64,000 bases of DNA, from positions 1 to 64,000 of the forward strand of contig JBNKJS010000043.1 in the NCBI GenBank assembly GCA_050291365.1, read 5' to 3'. How positions within the stretch are numbered: the stretch's first letter is position 1; every line of letters starts with the position of its first letter. The notes beneath the pieces are model-generated. The model did no database searches. It was given only the letters and a program-made list of their open reading frames with translations, and was not told the origin of the DNA. The translations under genes and the position numbers were made by a program. Shown piece after piece: positions 51,695 to 59,810 of this stretch. Origin of the DNA: JAAGZL01 sp050291365 (GTDB taxonomy: Bacteria; Pseudomonadota; Gammaproteobacteria; Chromatiales; Chromatiaceae).

Positions 51695-54217
51695 ATGGAA
51701 CAGAAAGATTGTAAAACCTGGGATTTCGATATACCTGAGTTCTTTAATATAGGGGCCGCCTGCACCTCTCGTCATCTTGATGGTGACCGGGCAGATGAGA
51801 CGGCAATGATCATTGAAGATAGTGAGCTCGGAACTGATAGCATCAGCTATCGAGAACTGTCAGATAGATCTGATCGTTTTGCCCAGTTGCTGCAAAATAT
51901 CGGACTGGATGTGAGAGACCGGGTGCTTCTCTGTATGAAAAACTCACTGGCCTATCCCATCTCATTCTTTGGTGCGGTGAAGGCGGGTGCGATTGCGGTT
52001 CCGACCTCCACCCTGCTTAGTGGTTCCGAGGTGCGTTACCTAGCATCAGACTCCCAGGCCAAGGCCATAGTGCTCTCTGCATCCATGTATTCAAATCTGG
52101 TTCCCTATCTTGAGAGCCTGAACAACCTGCGTCATGTGATCGTGGCTGGCATTGAAGATACCGCAGGACTGGAAATCCCCAAGGGGATGCATGTCTACGC
52201 ATTGGATAATGAGTTGAACCAGACCGATCCCATAAAAGAGCCGTACCATAGCAAGTCTGGAGAGCCGGCCTATCTCATCTATACATCTGGCACCACCGGT
52301 TTTCCCAAAGGGGTGTTGCACTCCCACCGCTCTCTGTTGGGGCGGCTACCTGCAAGCAAGTATTGGTTCGACTTTAAACAGAACGACCGCATCATGCACT
52401 CGGGTAAATTTAACTGGACCTATGTGCTTGGCTCGGCCCTGATGGATCCGCTCTATCACGGGCATACTGTGATCGCCTATGAAGGTAAAAACGATCCTGG
52501 AACCTGGGTAGATCTAATAAAGAAACATGGCTGCACCATATTTATCGGTGTGCCTACCATCTATCGCCAGATTATCCAGAAGACCGAAGCAACCAAGGAT
52601 GAGACTCCCACCTTGCGTCACTGCATGAGTGCCGGGGAGCATCTCTCCAGTGAGATGGTAGCGGCATGGCAGGAGCGTTTCGGTCAAGATATCTATGAAG
52701 CCATCGGCATGAGTGAGATCTCCTACTACATCTCCCACTCTATCTATAATCCAATCCGCCCTGGCTCTGCCGGTTTTGTACAGCCTGGACATAAGGTGTA
52801 TCTGCTCAACCCCGATACCCTGGAAGAGGTGGGGGAGGAAGAGGAGGGGATGATCTGTGTGAGCGAGGATGACCCGGGACTGTTTCTGGAGTACTGGCAA
52901 CTGGAAGAGGAGACACGCAAGGCGCGGCGCAACGGTTACTTCTTTACCGGTGACTATGCCAAGCGAGACAAGGACGGCTACATCTGGTTCATTGGACGCA
53001 AGGACGACATCATAAATACCTTTGGTTACAGGGTCTCACCCCATGAGGTAGAGCGGGTGATAAAGACCCATCCCAAGATTGCCGACTGTGTGGCCTTAGG
53101 TATGAGTATAGATGCAGCTAAGACCCTGGTTGCCATTGCTGTCATCGGCTATGAACCACTCAGTGAAAAGGATGAAGAGGAGATCCTGGAGTATGGCCAG
53201 AAGAACCTGGCACGTTATAAATGCCCTAAGCTGATCTACCGGGTAGAGAGCTTTCCCCGCACCAAGAACGGCAAGGTGCTAAGAAACGATCTACTAAAAG
53301 AGCTGCAGCAATCCACAGAGGAGAAGACACTCTTTACGCCTATAGCTTATCGCGCCCGACGTTCTCTACTCTATGTGCCGTCCTATAACCGACGTTACAT
53401 TACCAAATCCCGCACCCTGCTAACCGACGGGGCTATTTTTGACCTTGAGGGGATACTGCCGGAGCAGCGTGAAAATGCGCGCAAGCTGATGCGGGATGAG
53501 TTTGCCCAGAGCAGTGACTTTGGTTATTCCGAACGCATACTGCGAGTAAACGCATTAGGTAGTAGTGACCTGGAAAAGGATCTGGAGCTGGCGCGAGATA
53601 TAGAGATAGACGCTATTCTATTTCCATACATTGAATCGGCCAAACATGTTGCTCAGGCGAAAGATCTGCTGGATAGCGTCGATTCCAAGCTTGAGTTTAT
53701 GATCAATGTTAGCACTCCCCTCGGTGTGCTGAATGTGCAGGAGATATGCGCAGCCTCAGACAAATTGAGTTGCATTGTCATAGGCTCTAACCATCTGGCC
53801 AACTGTATGCAGGTGAATATAACCAAGAGCACCCAGGGTATCATCCACAGCCTTAACACCATCTCTCTGGCAGCGCGGGCCTATGGCATCTGTGTTATTG
53901 ACGGACCACACTATGACATTATGGATGAGTTCTCCTGTGAGGCCGCCACCAAGGATGCATACCACTTGGGGTTTGATGGCAAGGCCTTGGTGCATCCAAT
54001 TCAGATAGAGTACATCAATGATATATTTACCCCAAAACAGGAAGAGGTAGAGAAGGCCAAGCGCATGCTGGATGCATTCGATACAGCGGCAAAAGAGGGC
54101 AGGGAAGTTATAATGTTTGAGAATCAGCTAGTGGACCGGGTGCAGATTACCTGGGCGCAAAGGATGATAACTCTATATGATCGTTATCGTGAACTGGGAC
54201 AGGATAAGTTTTTCTAA
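51695..54217 (+). CDS. Acyl-CoA ligase fused to a degenerate CitE-like domain
   Basis: This 840-residue two-part protein starts at ATG 51695 (AAGGAG at 51683-51688; a GTG lies at 51692). Residues 1 to ~545 are an AMP-forming acyl-CoA synthetase: YTSGTTGFPKG at 196-206, YEAIGMSEIS, YFFTGDYAKRDKDGYIWFIGRKDD, and the catalytic Lys527 (NGKVLR). Residues ~555-840 have a CitE/malyl-CoA lyase fold (LLYVPSYN, RVNALG, then GFDGKALVHPIQI), but the metal and acid residues are changed. DLED reads DLEG (583-586), the IET glutamate is Ser673 and the ED aspartate is His700. The second half is therefore probably non-catalytic. The ligase likely activates a C4-C5 dicarboxylate for the downstream Mch and Mcl (inference). 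Confidence 0.87.
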   Translation: MEQKDCKTWDFDIPEFFNIGAACTSRHLDGDRADETAMIIEDSELGTDSISYRELSDRSDRFAQLLQNIGLDVRDRVLLCMKNSLAYPISFFGAVKAGAIAVPTSTLLSGSEVRYLASDSQAKAIVLSASMYSNLVPYLESLNNLRHVIVAGIEDTAGLEIPKGMHVYALDNELNQTDPIKEPYHSKSGEPAYLIYTSGTTGFPKGVLHSHRSLLGRLPASKYWFDFKQNDRIMHSGKFNWTYVLGSALMDPLYHGHTVIAYEGKNDPGTWVDLIKKHGCTIFIGVPTIYRQIIQKTEATKDETPTLRHCMSAGEHLSSEMVAAWQERFGQDIYEAIGMSEISYYISHSIYNPIRPGSAGFVQPGHKVYLLNPDTLEEVGEEEEGMICVSEDDPGLFLEYWQLEEETRKARRNGYFFTGDYAKRDKDGYIWFIGRKDDIINTFGYRVSPHEVERVIKTHPKIADCVALGMSIDAAKTLVAIAVIGYEPLSEKDEEEILEYGQKNLARYKCPKLIYRVESFPRTKNGKVLRNDLLKELQQSTEEKTLFTPIAYRARRSLLYVPSYNRRYITKSRTLLTDGAIFDLEGILPEQRENARKLMRDEFAQSSDFGYSERILRVNALGSSDLEKDLELARDIEIDAILFPYIESAKHVAQAKDLLDSVDSKLEFMINVSTPLGVLNVQEICAASDKLSCIVIGSNHLANCMQVNITKSTQGIIHSLNTISLAARAYGICVIDGPHYDIMDEFSCEAATKDAYHLGFDGKALVHPIQIEYINDIFTPKQEEVEKAKRMLDAFDTAAKEGREVIMFENQLVDRVQITWAQRMITLYDRYRELGQDKFF

Positions 54218-54328
54218 TGTAACTCACTGCTGTCCCGTTAACTTTAAGTAAATATGGCTTAAAGCCTTATTAATAAAAGCCAGAAGGATATATAGGAGTT
54301 TGTGAGACATGAAAAGCAAAAAAGACTA

Positions 54329-54416
54329 CGTCATTCCGGACAGCGTTTTTTGCTGTTCCGGAATCCAGGGCTGTTAAGGGTTTACTGGATACCGGGTCAA
54401 GCCCGGTATGACGAAG
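54329..54416. repeat. Palindromic intergenic repeat (CGTCATTCCGG type)
   Basis: ACGTCATTCCGGACAGC, an inverted GCTGTTCCGGAATCCAGG and then CTGGATACCGGGTCAAGCC with GGTATGACG form a nested hairpin. Similar CGTCAT units occur at 25912-25940. It separates the ligase gene from mch. Confidence 0.7.
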
Positions 54417-54449
54417 TTTAGTTTATGGGACAGTACTGAAGGTAACCAT

Positions 54450-55496
54450 ATGTCAAAAATAAACCAAGGTAGATTTTTTGAGGATTTCTCCATAGGGGAG
54501 AAGATAGTTCATCCTCTACCAAGAACCATTACTGATGGAGATGTTGCGCTCTATATCGCTTTAACCGGCAGCAGATACGCACTCCACTCCAGCGATAACT
54601 TTGCCAGGGATATAGGTTATGTAAGGCGTCCCCTTGATGACCTGTTGATGTTTCACATTGCATTCGGCAAAAGCGTTATCGATATCTCCCTGAATGCCAT
54701 CGCCAATCTTGGCTATGCCGAGGTTAGCTTTCCGCATCCGGTCTATGTGGGGGATGCGGTATCCCTCAGTTCTGAGATTATCGGTCTGAAAGAGAACAGC
54801 AACGGCAAGAGTGGAATTGTCTATGTGCATTCAACTGGATATAACCAGCAGGGGGAGCTGATCCTTACCCTGAAGCGTTGGGTTATGGTTAAGAAACGCA
54901 GCAGTGAAACTTCCGGCATCAATCAGGTGCCGGAGATGTTGCCGGCACTCCCCACCAGTCAGCCCATCCAGATTCCAATCATTGATACTATCGATAGCAA
55001 ACAGTCTGGCAGTGAATGGTTTTGGCAGGACTACACAGCAGGTGAACGTCTGGATCATCCGGAGGGGTTCACCATTGATAGTACCGAACACACCCTTGCC
55101 ACCAACCTATATCAGAACAACGCCAAGGTGCATTTTAATCACCATATGATGCAGCAAGGTCCGATGCGCCAGCGTCTGGTCTACGGTGGTCACATCATAT
55201 CTCTGTGCCGTTCCATTGCATTCAATGGCCTGGGTAATGCAATGTGGCTCTACGGCATCAACTCTGGAACTCATGCTAACCCGACCTTTGCCGGAGACAC
55301 CATCTACTGTTACACCACGGTCAAAGAAGTTATTGAACATAAACGTAGAGATATAGGACTACTGCGTCTGCAGAGCATAGGCCTAAAGAACATAACACCT
55401 GAAGAGGTCGACTCCCATCTTGATGGGGATGGGAAGTATCTCCCGCAGGTTGTACTTGATATTGATTACACAGTAATCATCCCTAGGAGAGAATAA
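54450..55496 (+). CDS. mch: Mesaconyl-CoA hydratase (MaoC-type tandem hotdog)
   Basis: The 348-residue double-hotdog hydratase runs from ATG 54450 (the frame opens at 54408 inside a repeat). It strongly resembles Rhodobacter Mch of the ethylmalonyl-CoA and 3-hydroxypropionate routes: GRFFEDFSIGEKIVHPLPRT, then DISLNAIANLGYAEV, IGLKENSNGKSGIVYV, and in the second half VYGGHIISLCRSIAFNGL and HANPTFAGDTIYC. The enzyme interconverts mesaconyl-CoA and methylmalyl-CoA. Its stop overlaps the ATG of mcl by one base, so the two are tightly coupled. The product feeds directly into the lyase. Confidence 0.9.
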   Translation: MSKINQGRFFEDFSIGEKIVHPLPRTITDGDVALYIALTGSRYALHSSDNFARDIGYVRRPLDDLLMFHIAFGKSVIDISLNAIANLGYAEVSFPHPVYVGDAVSLSSEIIGLKENSNGKSGIVYVHSTGYNQQGELILTLKRWVMVKKRSSETSGINQVPEMLPALPTSQPIQIPIIDTIDSKQSGSEWFWQDYTAGERLDHPEGFTIDSTEHTLATNLYQNNAKVHFNHHMMQQGPMRQRLVYGGHIISLCRSIAFNGLGNAMWLYGINSGTHANPTFAGDTIYCYTTVKEVIEHKRRDIGLLRLQSIGLKNITPEEVDSHLDGDGKYLPQVVLDIDYTVIIPRRE

Positions 55497-56479
55497 TGCT
55501 GCACCCTAATGAAGCTCTTTATGAATCTGGCAAGGGACTTCCAATCATTCCAAGTTGTGAACACTTTGCCGGCAGCCAAAAGCTTATTGCCAAGGCATTC
55601 GAACTGCAGCGCAAGCTGGGGCCGGTGTTTGATATTACCTGTGATTGTGAAGATGGTGCCCAGACAGGTAAGGAAGAGGCCCATGCCAGGATGGTGGTAG
55701 ATATGGTCACGGGGGATGATAATCCACACGGCATGGCCGGGGTGCGTGTCCATGACTATAGCCACAAGGATTGGAAGCAGGATGTGGATATCCTGGTGCC
55801 GGCGGCCGGTGAGAAGCTGGCCTATATTACTATCCCCAAGTGCTCGGCCTATTCCCAGGCCAAGGAGATGATTGAATACATACAGGCCAGCGCCAGTAAG
55901 GCCGGGATCAGTCGCGAGATACCGATCCATGTGCTGATCGAGACCCACGGTGCCCTGAAGGATATCTGGGAGATCGCGACCCTGCCATGGTTGCAGGTGT
56001 TAGATTTTGGCCTGATGGATTTTGTCAGCGGCTATCAAGGGGCGATCCCTGCCTCATGCATGCGAAGTCCCGGACAGTTTGAGCACAAATTGTTACAGCG
56101 CGCCAAGACAGAGGTTACGGCTGCGGCCATCTCCAATAGGGTTATACCGGCCCATAACGTAACCTTAGATCTAAAGAATCCATATCAGACCTACGCGGAT
56201 GCCAAGCGTGCCAGGGATGAGTTCGGGTTCATGCGTATGTGGAGCATCTATCCGACCCAGATTCAGAGCATTGTCGACGCTATGAAGCCGGACTTCTCCG
56301 AAATAGATGAGGGGCAGAATATCCTGCTTCAGGCCTATCAGAATGACTGGGGTCCAATCCAGTACGCCGGGGAGCTACATGACCGTGCAACCTACCGTTA
56401 TTATTGGGAGCTGGTACAGCGGGCGCATTTCAGTGGGCAGACCCTAAACAAAGATGTAGACGCGGCCTTTTTTCAGTAG
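55496..56479 (+). CDS. mcl: L-malyl-CoA/beta-methylmalyl-CoA lyase
   Basis: The 327-residue CitE-superfamily lyase has acidic residues DCED at 50-53, metal ligands Glu149 (VLIETHG) and Asp175 (GLMDFVSG), and the long C-terminal segment IYPTQIQSIVDAMKPDFSE seen in Mcl-type proteins. With Mch it would cleave methylmalyl-CoA to propionyl-CoA and glyoxylate, or run in the condensing direction; malyl-CoA (acetyl-CoA plus glyoxylate) is an alternative substrate. It is fully conserved, unlike the lyase-like half of the ligase fusion upstream. Confidence 0.87.
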   Translation: MLHPNEALYESGKGLPIIPSCEHFAGSQKLIAKAFELQRKLGPVFDITCDCEDGAQTGKEEAHARMVVDMVTGDDNPHGMAGVRVHDYSHKDWKQDVDILVPAAGEKLAYITIPKCSAYSQAKEMIEYIQASASKAGISREIPIHVLIETHGALKDIWEIATLPWLQVLDFGLMDFVSGYQGAIPASCMRSPGQFEHKLLQRAKTEVTAAAISNRVIPAHNVTLDLKNPYQTYADAKRARDEFGFMRMWSIYPTQIQSIVDAMKPDFSEIDEGQNILLQAYQNDWGPIQYAGELHDRATYRYYWELVQRAHFSGQTLNKDVDAAFFQ

Positions 56480-56491
56480 GATTTTGTCGGT

Positions 56492-57460
56492 ATGGATATG
56501 GATGATCAGCCTAAAAATGGAGATTTGATCCCTGTAGGAATAAGTAGTTGCCTGCTGGGGGAGGAGGTGAGGTTTGATGGTGGGCATAAAAATAGTCCAT
56601 ACATAAATCAAACCCTGGGCCTCTACTTCAGGTTTAAACCATTCTGTCCAGAGGTAGATATTGGTCTGGGGATACCCAGAGAGCCGATTCGTCTGGTAGT
56701 TGCAGAAGATCAAACCAGGTGTGTTGGCACTAAAAGCAGTGAGCTGGATGTTACGGATAAACTAATTGCGAGCGCAGATAGTCAGCAAGATTGGCAGGGT
56801 AAAATATTCGGCTATATCCTAAAGAAAGATTCACCAAGCTGTGGCATGGAGCGAGTGAAGCAATACCGTAATGGATCGGTTGAACGAACCGGTATTGGCA
56901 TCTATGCAAATCGAATAATGCAGAATTTTCCCAATCTTCCGGTAGAAGAGGAGGGACGTCTGGGCGATCCGATATTGAGGGAAAACTTTATTCAGAGAGT
57001 CTTTATCTATCACCGTTGGGGCCAACTTATCGGGTCTGGTTTGAATTGGGAATCACTAACCAGGTTCCATGGGCGACATAAACTGATATTGATGAGCCAT
57101 AATCAGGATATGGCTCGTGAGTTGGGGCGGGAGTTGTCAGGTTCATACACAGAAGATATACATGAGTATGCGGAAGAGTATCTGACCAGGTTGATGGGCA
57201 TACTTAAGATAAAAGCCACCCGGGGTAACCATGTCAATGTATTGCAGCACATCCAGGGTTATCTAAAAAAACATCTGGACAAAGAGGATAAGAGAGAGCT
57301 AACCGAATCTATAGAGCAGTATCGCCTCGGTTATCTACCACTAATAGTCCCTATAACCCTACTGCGGCACCATTTCTTAAAGTATCCTGATGACTATATT
57401 GAACAGTCATACTATATGCATCCACACCCCCAAGAGTTAATGCTGTTAAACAGCTTGTAG
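56492..57460 (+). CDS. DUF523-DUF1722 (TudS/YbgA-type) protein
   Basis: The 322-residue cytoplasmic protein has an N-terminal DUF523 domain (VGISSCLLGEEVRFDGGHK, then FCPEVDIGLGIPREPIRL and KKDSPSCGMERVK). Its three cysteines match the [4Fe-4S]-binding set of thiouracil desulfidases (TudS). The C-terminal YbgA/DUF1722 domain (~200-310) has the FHGRHKLILMSH and QGYLKKHLDKEDKRELTESI segments. Family members are often beside photolyase genes. It starts 12 bp after mcl; whether it is part of that operon functionally is unclear. Confidence 0.9.
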   Translation: MDMDDQPKNGDLIPVGISSCLLGEEVRFDGGHKNSPYINQTLGLYFRFKPFCPEVDIGLGIPREPIRLVVAEDQTRCVGTKSSELDVTDKLIASADSQQDWQGKIFGYILKKDSPSCGMERVKQYRNGSVERTGIGIYANRIMQNFPNLPVEEEGRLGDPILRENFIQRVFIYHRWGQLIGSGLNWESLTRFHGRHKLILMSHNQDMARELGRELSGSYTEDIHEYAEEYLTRLMGILKIKATRGNHVNVLQHIQGYLKKHLDKEDKRELTESIEQYRLGYLPLIVPITLLRHHFLKYPDDYIEQSYYMHPHPQELMLLNSL

Positions 57461-57571
57461 CCTTAGATATAGATCAAATATAGGGCTGCTTCCTGTTAAA
57501 TCTGATGGTCAATCGTTTGCCTGTATCTAATCAGGCTGAAATCCATGCAAAGACTATATATGTATAGAGTG

Positions 57572-57721
57572 TTATTCCTTTCCCAGTCCAAATAACCTGA
57601 ACCAGAAAATCCCTTCAAACACTATACCCAGTATAACTAGGCCAGTGGCGGCTATATTTAATCCAATGAAGTAGAACAAGAGTGCGACAAGGAGGATAAG
57701 GAGAGTAAGTATGTGTTTCAT
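57572..57721 (-). CDS. Small two-helix membrane protein (49 residues)
   Basis: This short frame was found by direct translation. It starts MKHILTLLILLVALLFYF and ends FRLFGLGKE. Two hydrophobic helices (~4-18 and ~24-38) are joined by IGLNIA, with a typical positively charged end. The ribosome-binding site is poor. The composition matches common short YtpI- or DUF-type membrane proteins of gammaproteobacteria; a family name cannot be given. Confidence 0.6.
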   Translation of the reverse strand: MKHILTLLILLVALLFYFIGLNIAATGLVILGIVFEGIFWFRLFGLGKE

Positions 57722-57797
57722 AATAGTTATATCAAATATCTAAACCCAGGATAATAAGTCCGCAACTGATTATAATCGCGGCAGAAAGGCGGCTCTG

Positions 57798-58067
57798 CTA
57801 CTGCTCACGTTCTTTAAGCATACCAATTGGCAGCTGAGTAGCCAATACTATTCCAAAAATGGTGAAGGCAGCTATATAGGATACCGGTAGCACCTGCATT
57901 GCCCAAACTACCAGAGCATAGGCAGTACCGATAAATTGCAAGCAATTTAATATGTTAACCGCTTGAGACGAGTCAGTGGAGATATTGCTCAAGTTTACTT
58001 TTGGAATTGGTTTACTGTTTTGGGTTGAACTAGGTATTATATCCACCTGACCAGAATAAAATATCAA
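57798..58067 (-). CDS. Small membrane protein, unknown
   Basis: The 89-residue protein has two hydrophobic segments (~40-58 and ~60-80: LQFIGTAYALVVWAMQVLPVSYIAAFTIFGIVLATQL) and a Ser/Asn-rich N-terminal tail that is probably cytoplasmic. It shares its start region with the divergent gene at 58097. No family is recognised. Confidence 0.55.
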   Translation of the reverse strand: MIFYSGQVDIIPSSTQNSKPIPKVNLSNISTDSSQAVNILNCLQFIGTAYALVVWAMQVLPVSYIAAFTIFGIVLATQLPIGMLKEREQ

Positions 58068-58096
58068 TGGAACGGATGTATATTGGGGATATGCAA

Positions 58097-58381
58097 ATGG
58101 AAAAAACTAGCAAAATGCCCATCTGGGTCTATCTCGCTTTTTCAACTATTAATACAAGAAACGGTGCATTGTGGTTAATCAGTGCTTGCGTGCTTTTTTC
58201 CCTATATTGCATACCTTGGCCACTGTTGATTACTGATTCTGACTGGATTATGTCTATATTCCTTATCGATGACTGGAGCTGGTTTGCTATGATGGTGCCT
58301 GTGGTTGCCTGGTACGTTTTAGCGTTTAAGTGGGTTGAGAAAAACGGCTCCTGGGAGTTTGTGGATGAAAATAAAAGCTAA
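58097..58381 (+). CDS. Small membrane protein, unknown
   Basis: The protein is about 94 residues from ATG 58097 (in-frame ATGs also at 58091 and 58067; TGGGGAT lies before them). It has two helices (ALWLISACVLFSLYCIPW and WSWFAMMVPVVAWYVLAF) and charged ends (final KNGSWEFVDENKS). No family is recognised. It starts the AT-rich accessory stretch and is divergent from the preceding gene. Confidence 0.6.
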   Translation: MEKTSKMPIWVYLAFSTINTRNGALWLISACVLFSLYCIPWPLLITDSDWIMSIFLIDDWSWFAMMVPVVAWYVLAFKWVEKNGSWEFVDENKS

Positions 58382-59012
58382 CTTCAGAATAAATTGAGAA
58401 TAAATAATAAATTGAATAATAAATTGGACACCCACTCTAAAGGCGAGCTGTTTCTTAGCATTATTAGGATTGACAAGTTTGAGAGCGTAGTGCGAAAAAC
58501 TAGCTGGCATTACGTTAAAAATCATTGGGATGAGTATTAACTAAAGGATGGAATACTAAAATAAACAAGACTGCATAATAACCTTGCATATTACCCAGAA
58601 ATAATGTAGAAAGGATGTTGTTTCTGGATCAGAACAACCCAAATGGACAACTTTCAGGATGAAAGCGAAGGAACCTGACAATTCAATCAAGCTATCTCTA
58701 ATTTCCTTCTGCGTTAACAGAATAGTGTGTAACGCGCATTGCGCTAATGGATTGGCGAACAACATTAGAAAACTAACTTTCGGCGTCAAATGATGCTGAT
58801 ACCGTATATTCAATATTAGTATCTGGCTAACTGGTTTAATAGATATATTGAATATACATACAGGGAGGTTGAATCTTAGTAATTTCCTCCCTCTTTGTTG
58901 TGTGACCGCGGGTAAATAACACGTTAGCTAACGGCGGACTTCGTATGTACAACCCTACTATAGACGCCAATTCGACTAACTATCAATTATGGGATGAGAG
59001 AGGAAAAGGACA
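58382..59012. other. Long AT-rich intergenic region with repeat copy
   Basis: This 630-bp gap contains a degenerate copy of the 84-86-bp repeat at 58419-58485 and a GGGAGG...CCTCCC hairpin with a T-rich flank at 58863-58891. The promoter of the PEP-CTERM gene at 59013 is expected at its right end. An 85-codon frame at 58556-58813 on the minus strand has no support. Confidence 0.5.
58419..58485. repeat. Accessory-region repeat family A, copy 1 (partial)
   Basis: ATAAATTGGACACCCACTCT matches the left arm of the copies at 59661-59746 and 61405-61488. The central part TTAGGATTGACAAG is kept; the right arm is degenerate. Confidence 0.6.
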
Positions 59013-59564
59013 ATGAAAACAATATGTAAGCATGGTTTGTTTATTGCGGCGGCAGTAGTTATGCTTTTTTCTGGAGCAACAAATGCGGCTACTATCTATG
59101 TGCCTAGTTATGGAAGCACTGGGATGCAAATCTTCAACTATACGTTTACCAGCGATTTTTCCGGTGATGTTACTATAGGTGTCAGTGATCAGGGTGATGA
59201 TGGTGTGTCTTCCTACCTCACATCACCAACTTACCCTTTTTCACTGGATACAGATGGAGCGTCAGCGCAGGATACCAGCGCTTATTTCAATACTCTTGGA
59301 GAATCTGGTACTGATGGAGAGCTGTATATCTTCGCTTTAACTGCCTCCGCAGGGGACGTGTTGACCTTTGAGTGGGAATTTCATACCGATGATTATGTTC
59401 CGTACAATGATTTTGCTTTTATTGACATCGAAGGCGTGCACTATGAAGTCTTAGCGCAGATTTCATCTGTACCTGTACCAGCTGCTGTTTGGTTGTTTGG
59501 TTCGGGTTTGCTTGCTCTTATTGGCATTAGAAGGAAATCACAAGCAGCTCTTCAGTCTGCATAA
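59013..59564 (+). CDS. PEP-CTERM/VPLPA-type exported protein
   Basis: The 183-residue secreted protein has a signal peptide (GLFIAAAVVMLFSGATNA), an Asp/Ser/Thr-rich beta mature region with a bacterial pre-peptidase-like pattern (FEWEFHTDDYVPYNDFAFIDI), and the sorting tail VPVPAAVWLFGSGLLALIGI plus RRK. AGAGGAAAAGGA precedes the ATG. An exosortase encoded elsewhere would process it. The neighbours are repeat copies and the radical SAM cassette. The exported polypeptide is probably a matrix or surface component. Confidence 0.85.
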   Translation: MKTICKHGLFIAAAVVMLFSGATNAATIYVPSYGSTGMQIFNYTFTSDFSGDVTIGVSDQGDDGVSSYLTSPTYPFSLDTDGASAQDTSAYFNTLGESGTDGELYIFALTASAGDVLTFEWEFHTDDYVPYNDFAFIDIEGVHYEVLAQISSVPVPAAVWLFGSGLLALIGIRRKSQAALQSA

Positions 59565-59595
59565 TATCTATATCTCTTCTATGAGAGGATTGGAT

Positions 59596-59626
59596 AATTG
59601 GGGACAGACATAGTCTGTCCCCAATT
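59596..59626. terminator. 14-bp perfect hairpin after the PEP-CTERM gene
   Basis: AATTGGGGACAGAC (59596-59609) and its complement (59613-59626) with an ATA loop; AT-rich sequence follows. GGGGACAGAC palindromes of this kind are also common repeat ends, so terminator function is likely but not certain. Confidence 0.65.
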
Positions 59627-59660
59627 ATTATGTTATTAGATGGAGTGGTGGTGGAGTAGC

Positions 59661-59746
59661 CATAAATTGGACGCCCACCCTCTAAATGCTTGCTGTTTCT
59701 CAAAACCATTAGGATTGACAAGCTTAGAGTGGGTGTTCTAATTGGC
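59661..59746. repeat. Accessory-region repeat family A, copy 2
   Basis: This 86-bp imperfect palindrome has a left arm ATAAATTGGACGCCCACCCT and a right arm AGAGTGGGTGTTCTAATTGG. It is nearly identical to 61405-61488 and the two lie as direct repeats either side of the radical SAM gene pair. Confidence 0.8.
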
Positions 59747-59810
59747 TCACCCTATAAAATCAAGAGTAGATAAGGAGTGAGAGCCCTTTAACTATAGATA
59801 GTCAACCTCT

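Noticed and set aside
58556..58813. 85-codon open frame on the minus strand
   Set aside because: It lies in an AT-rich repeat region with no ribosome-binding site, and no family pattern was seen; it could be a remnant of an unknown gene but cannot be supported.
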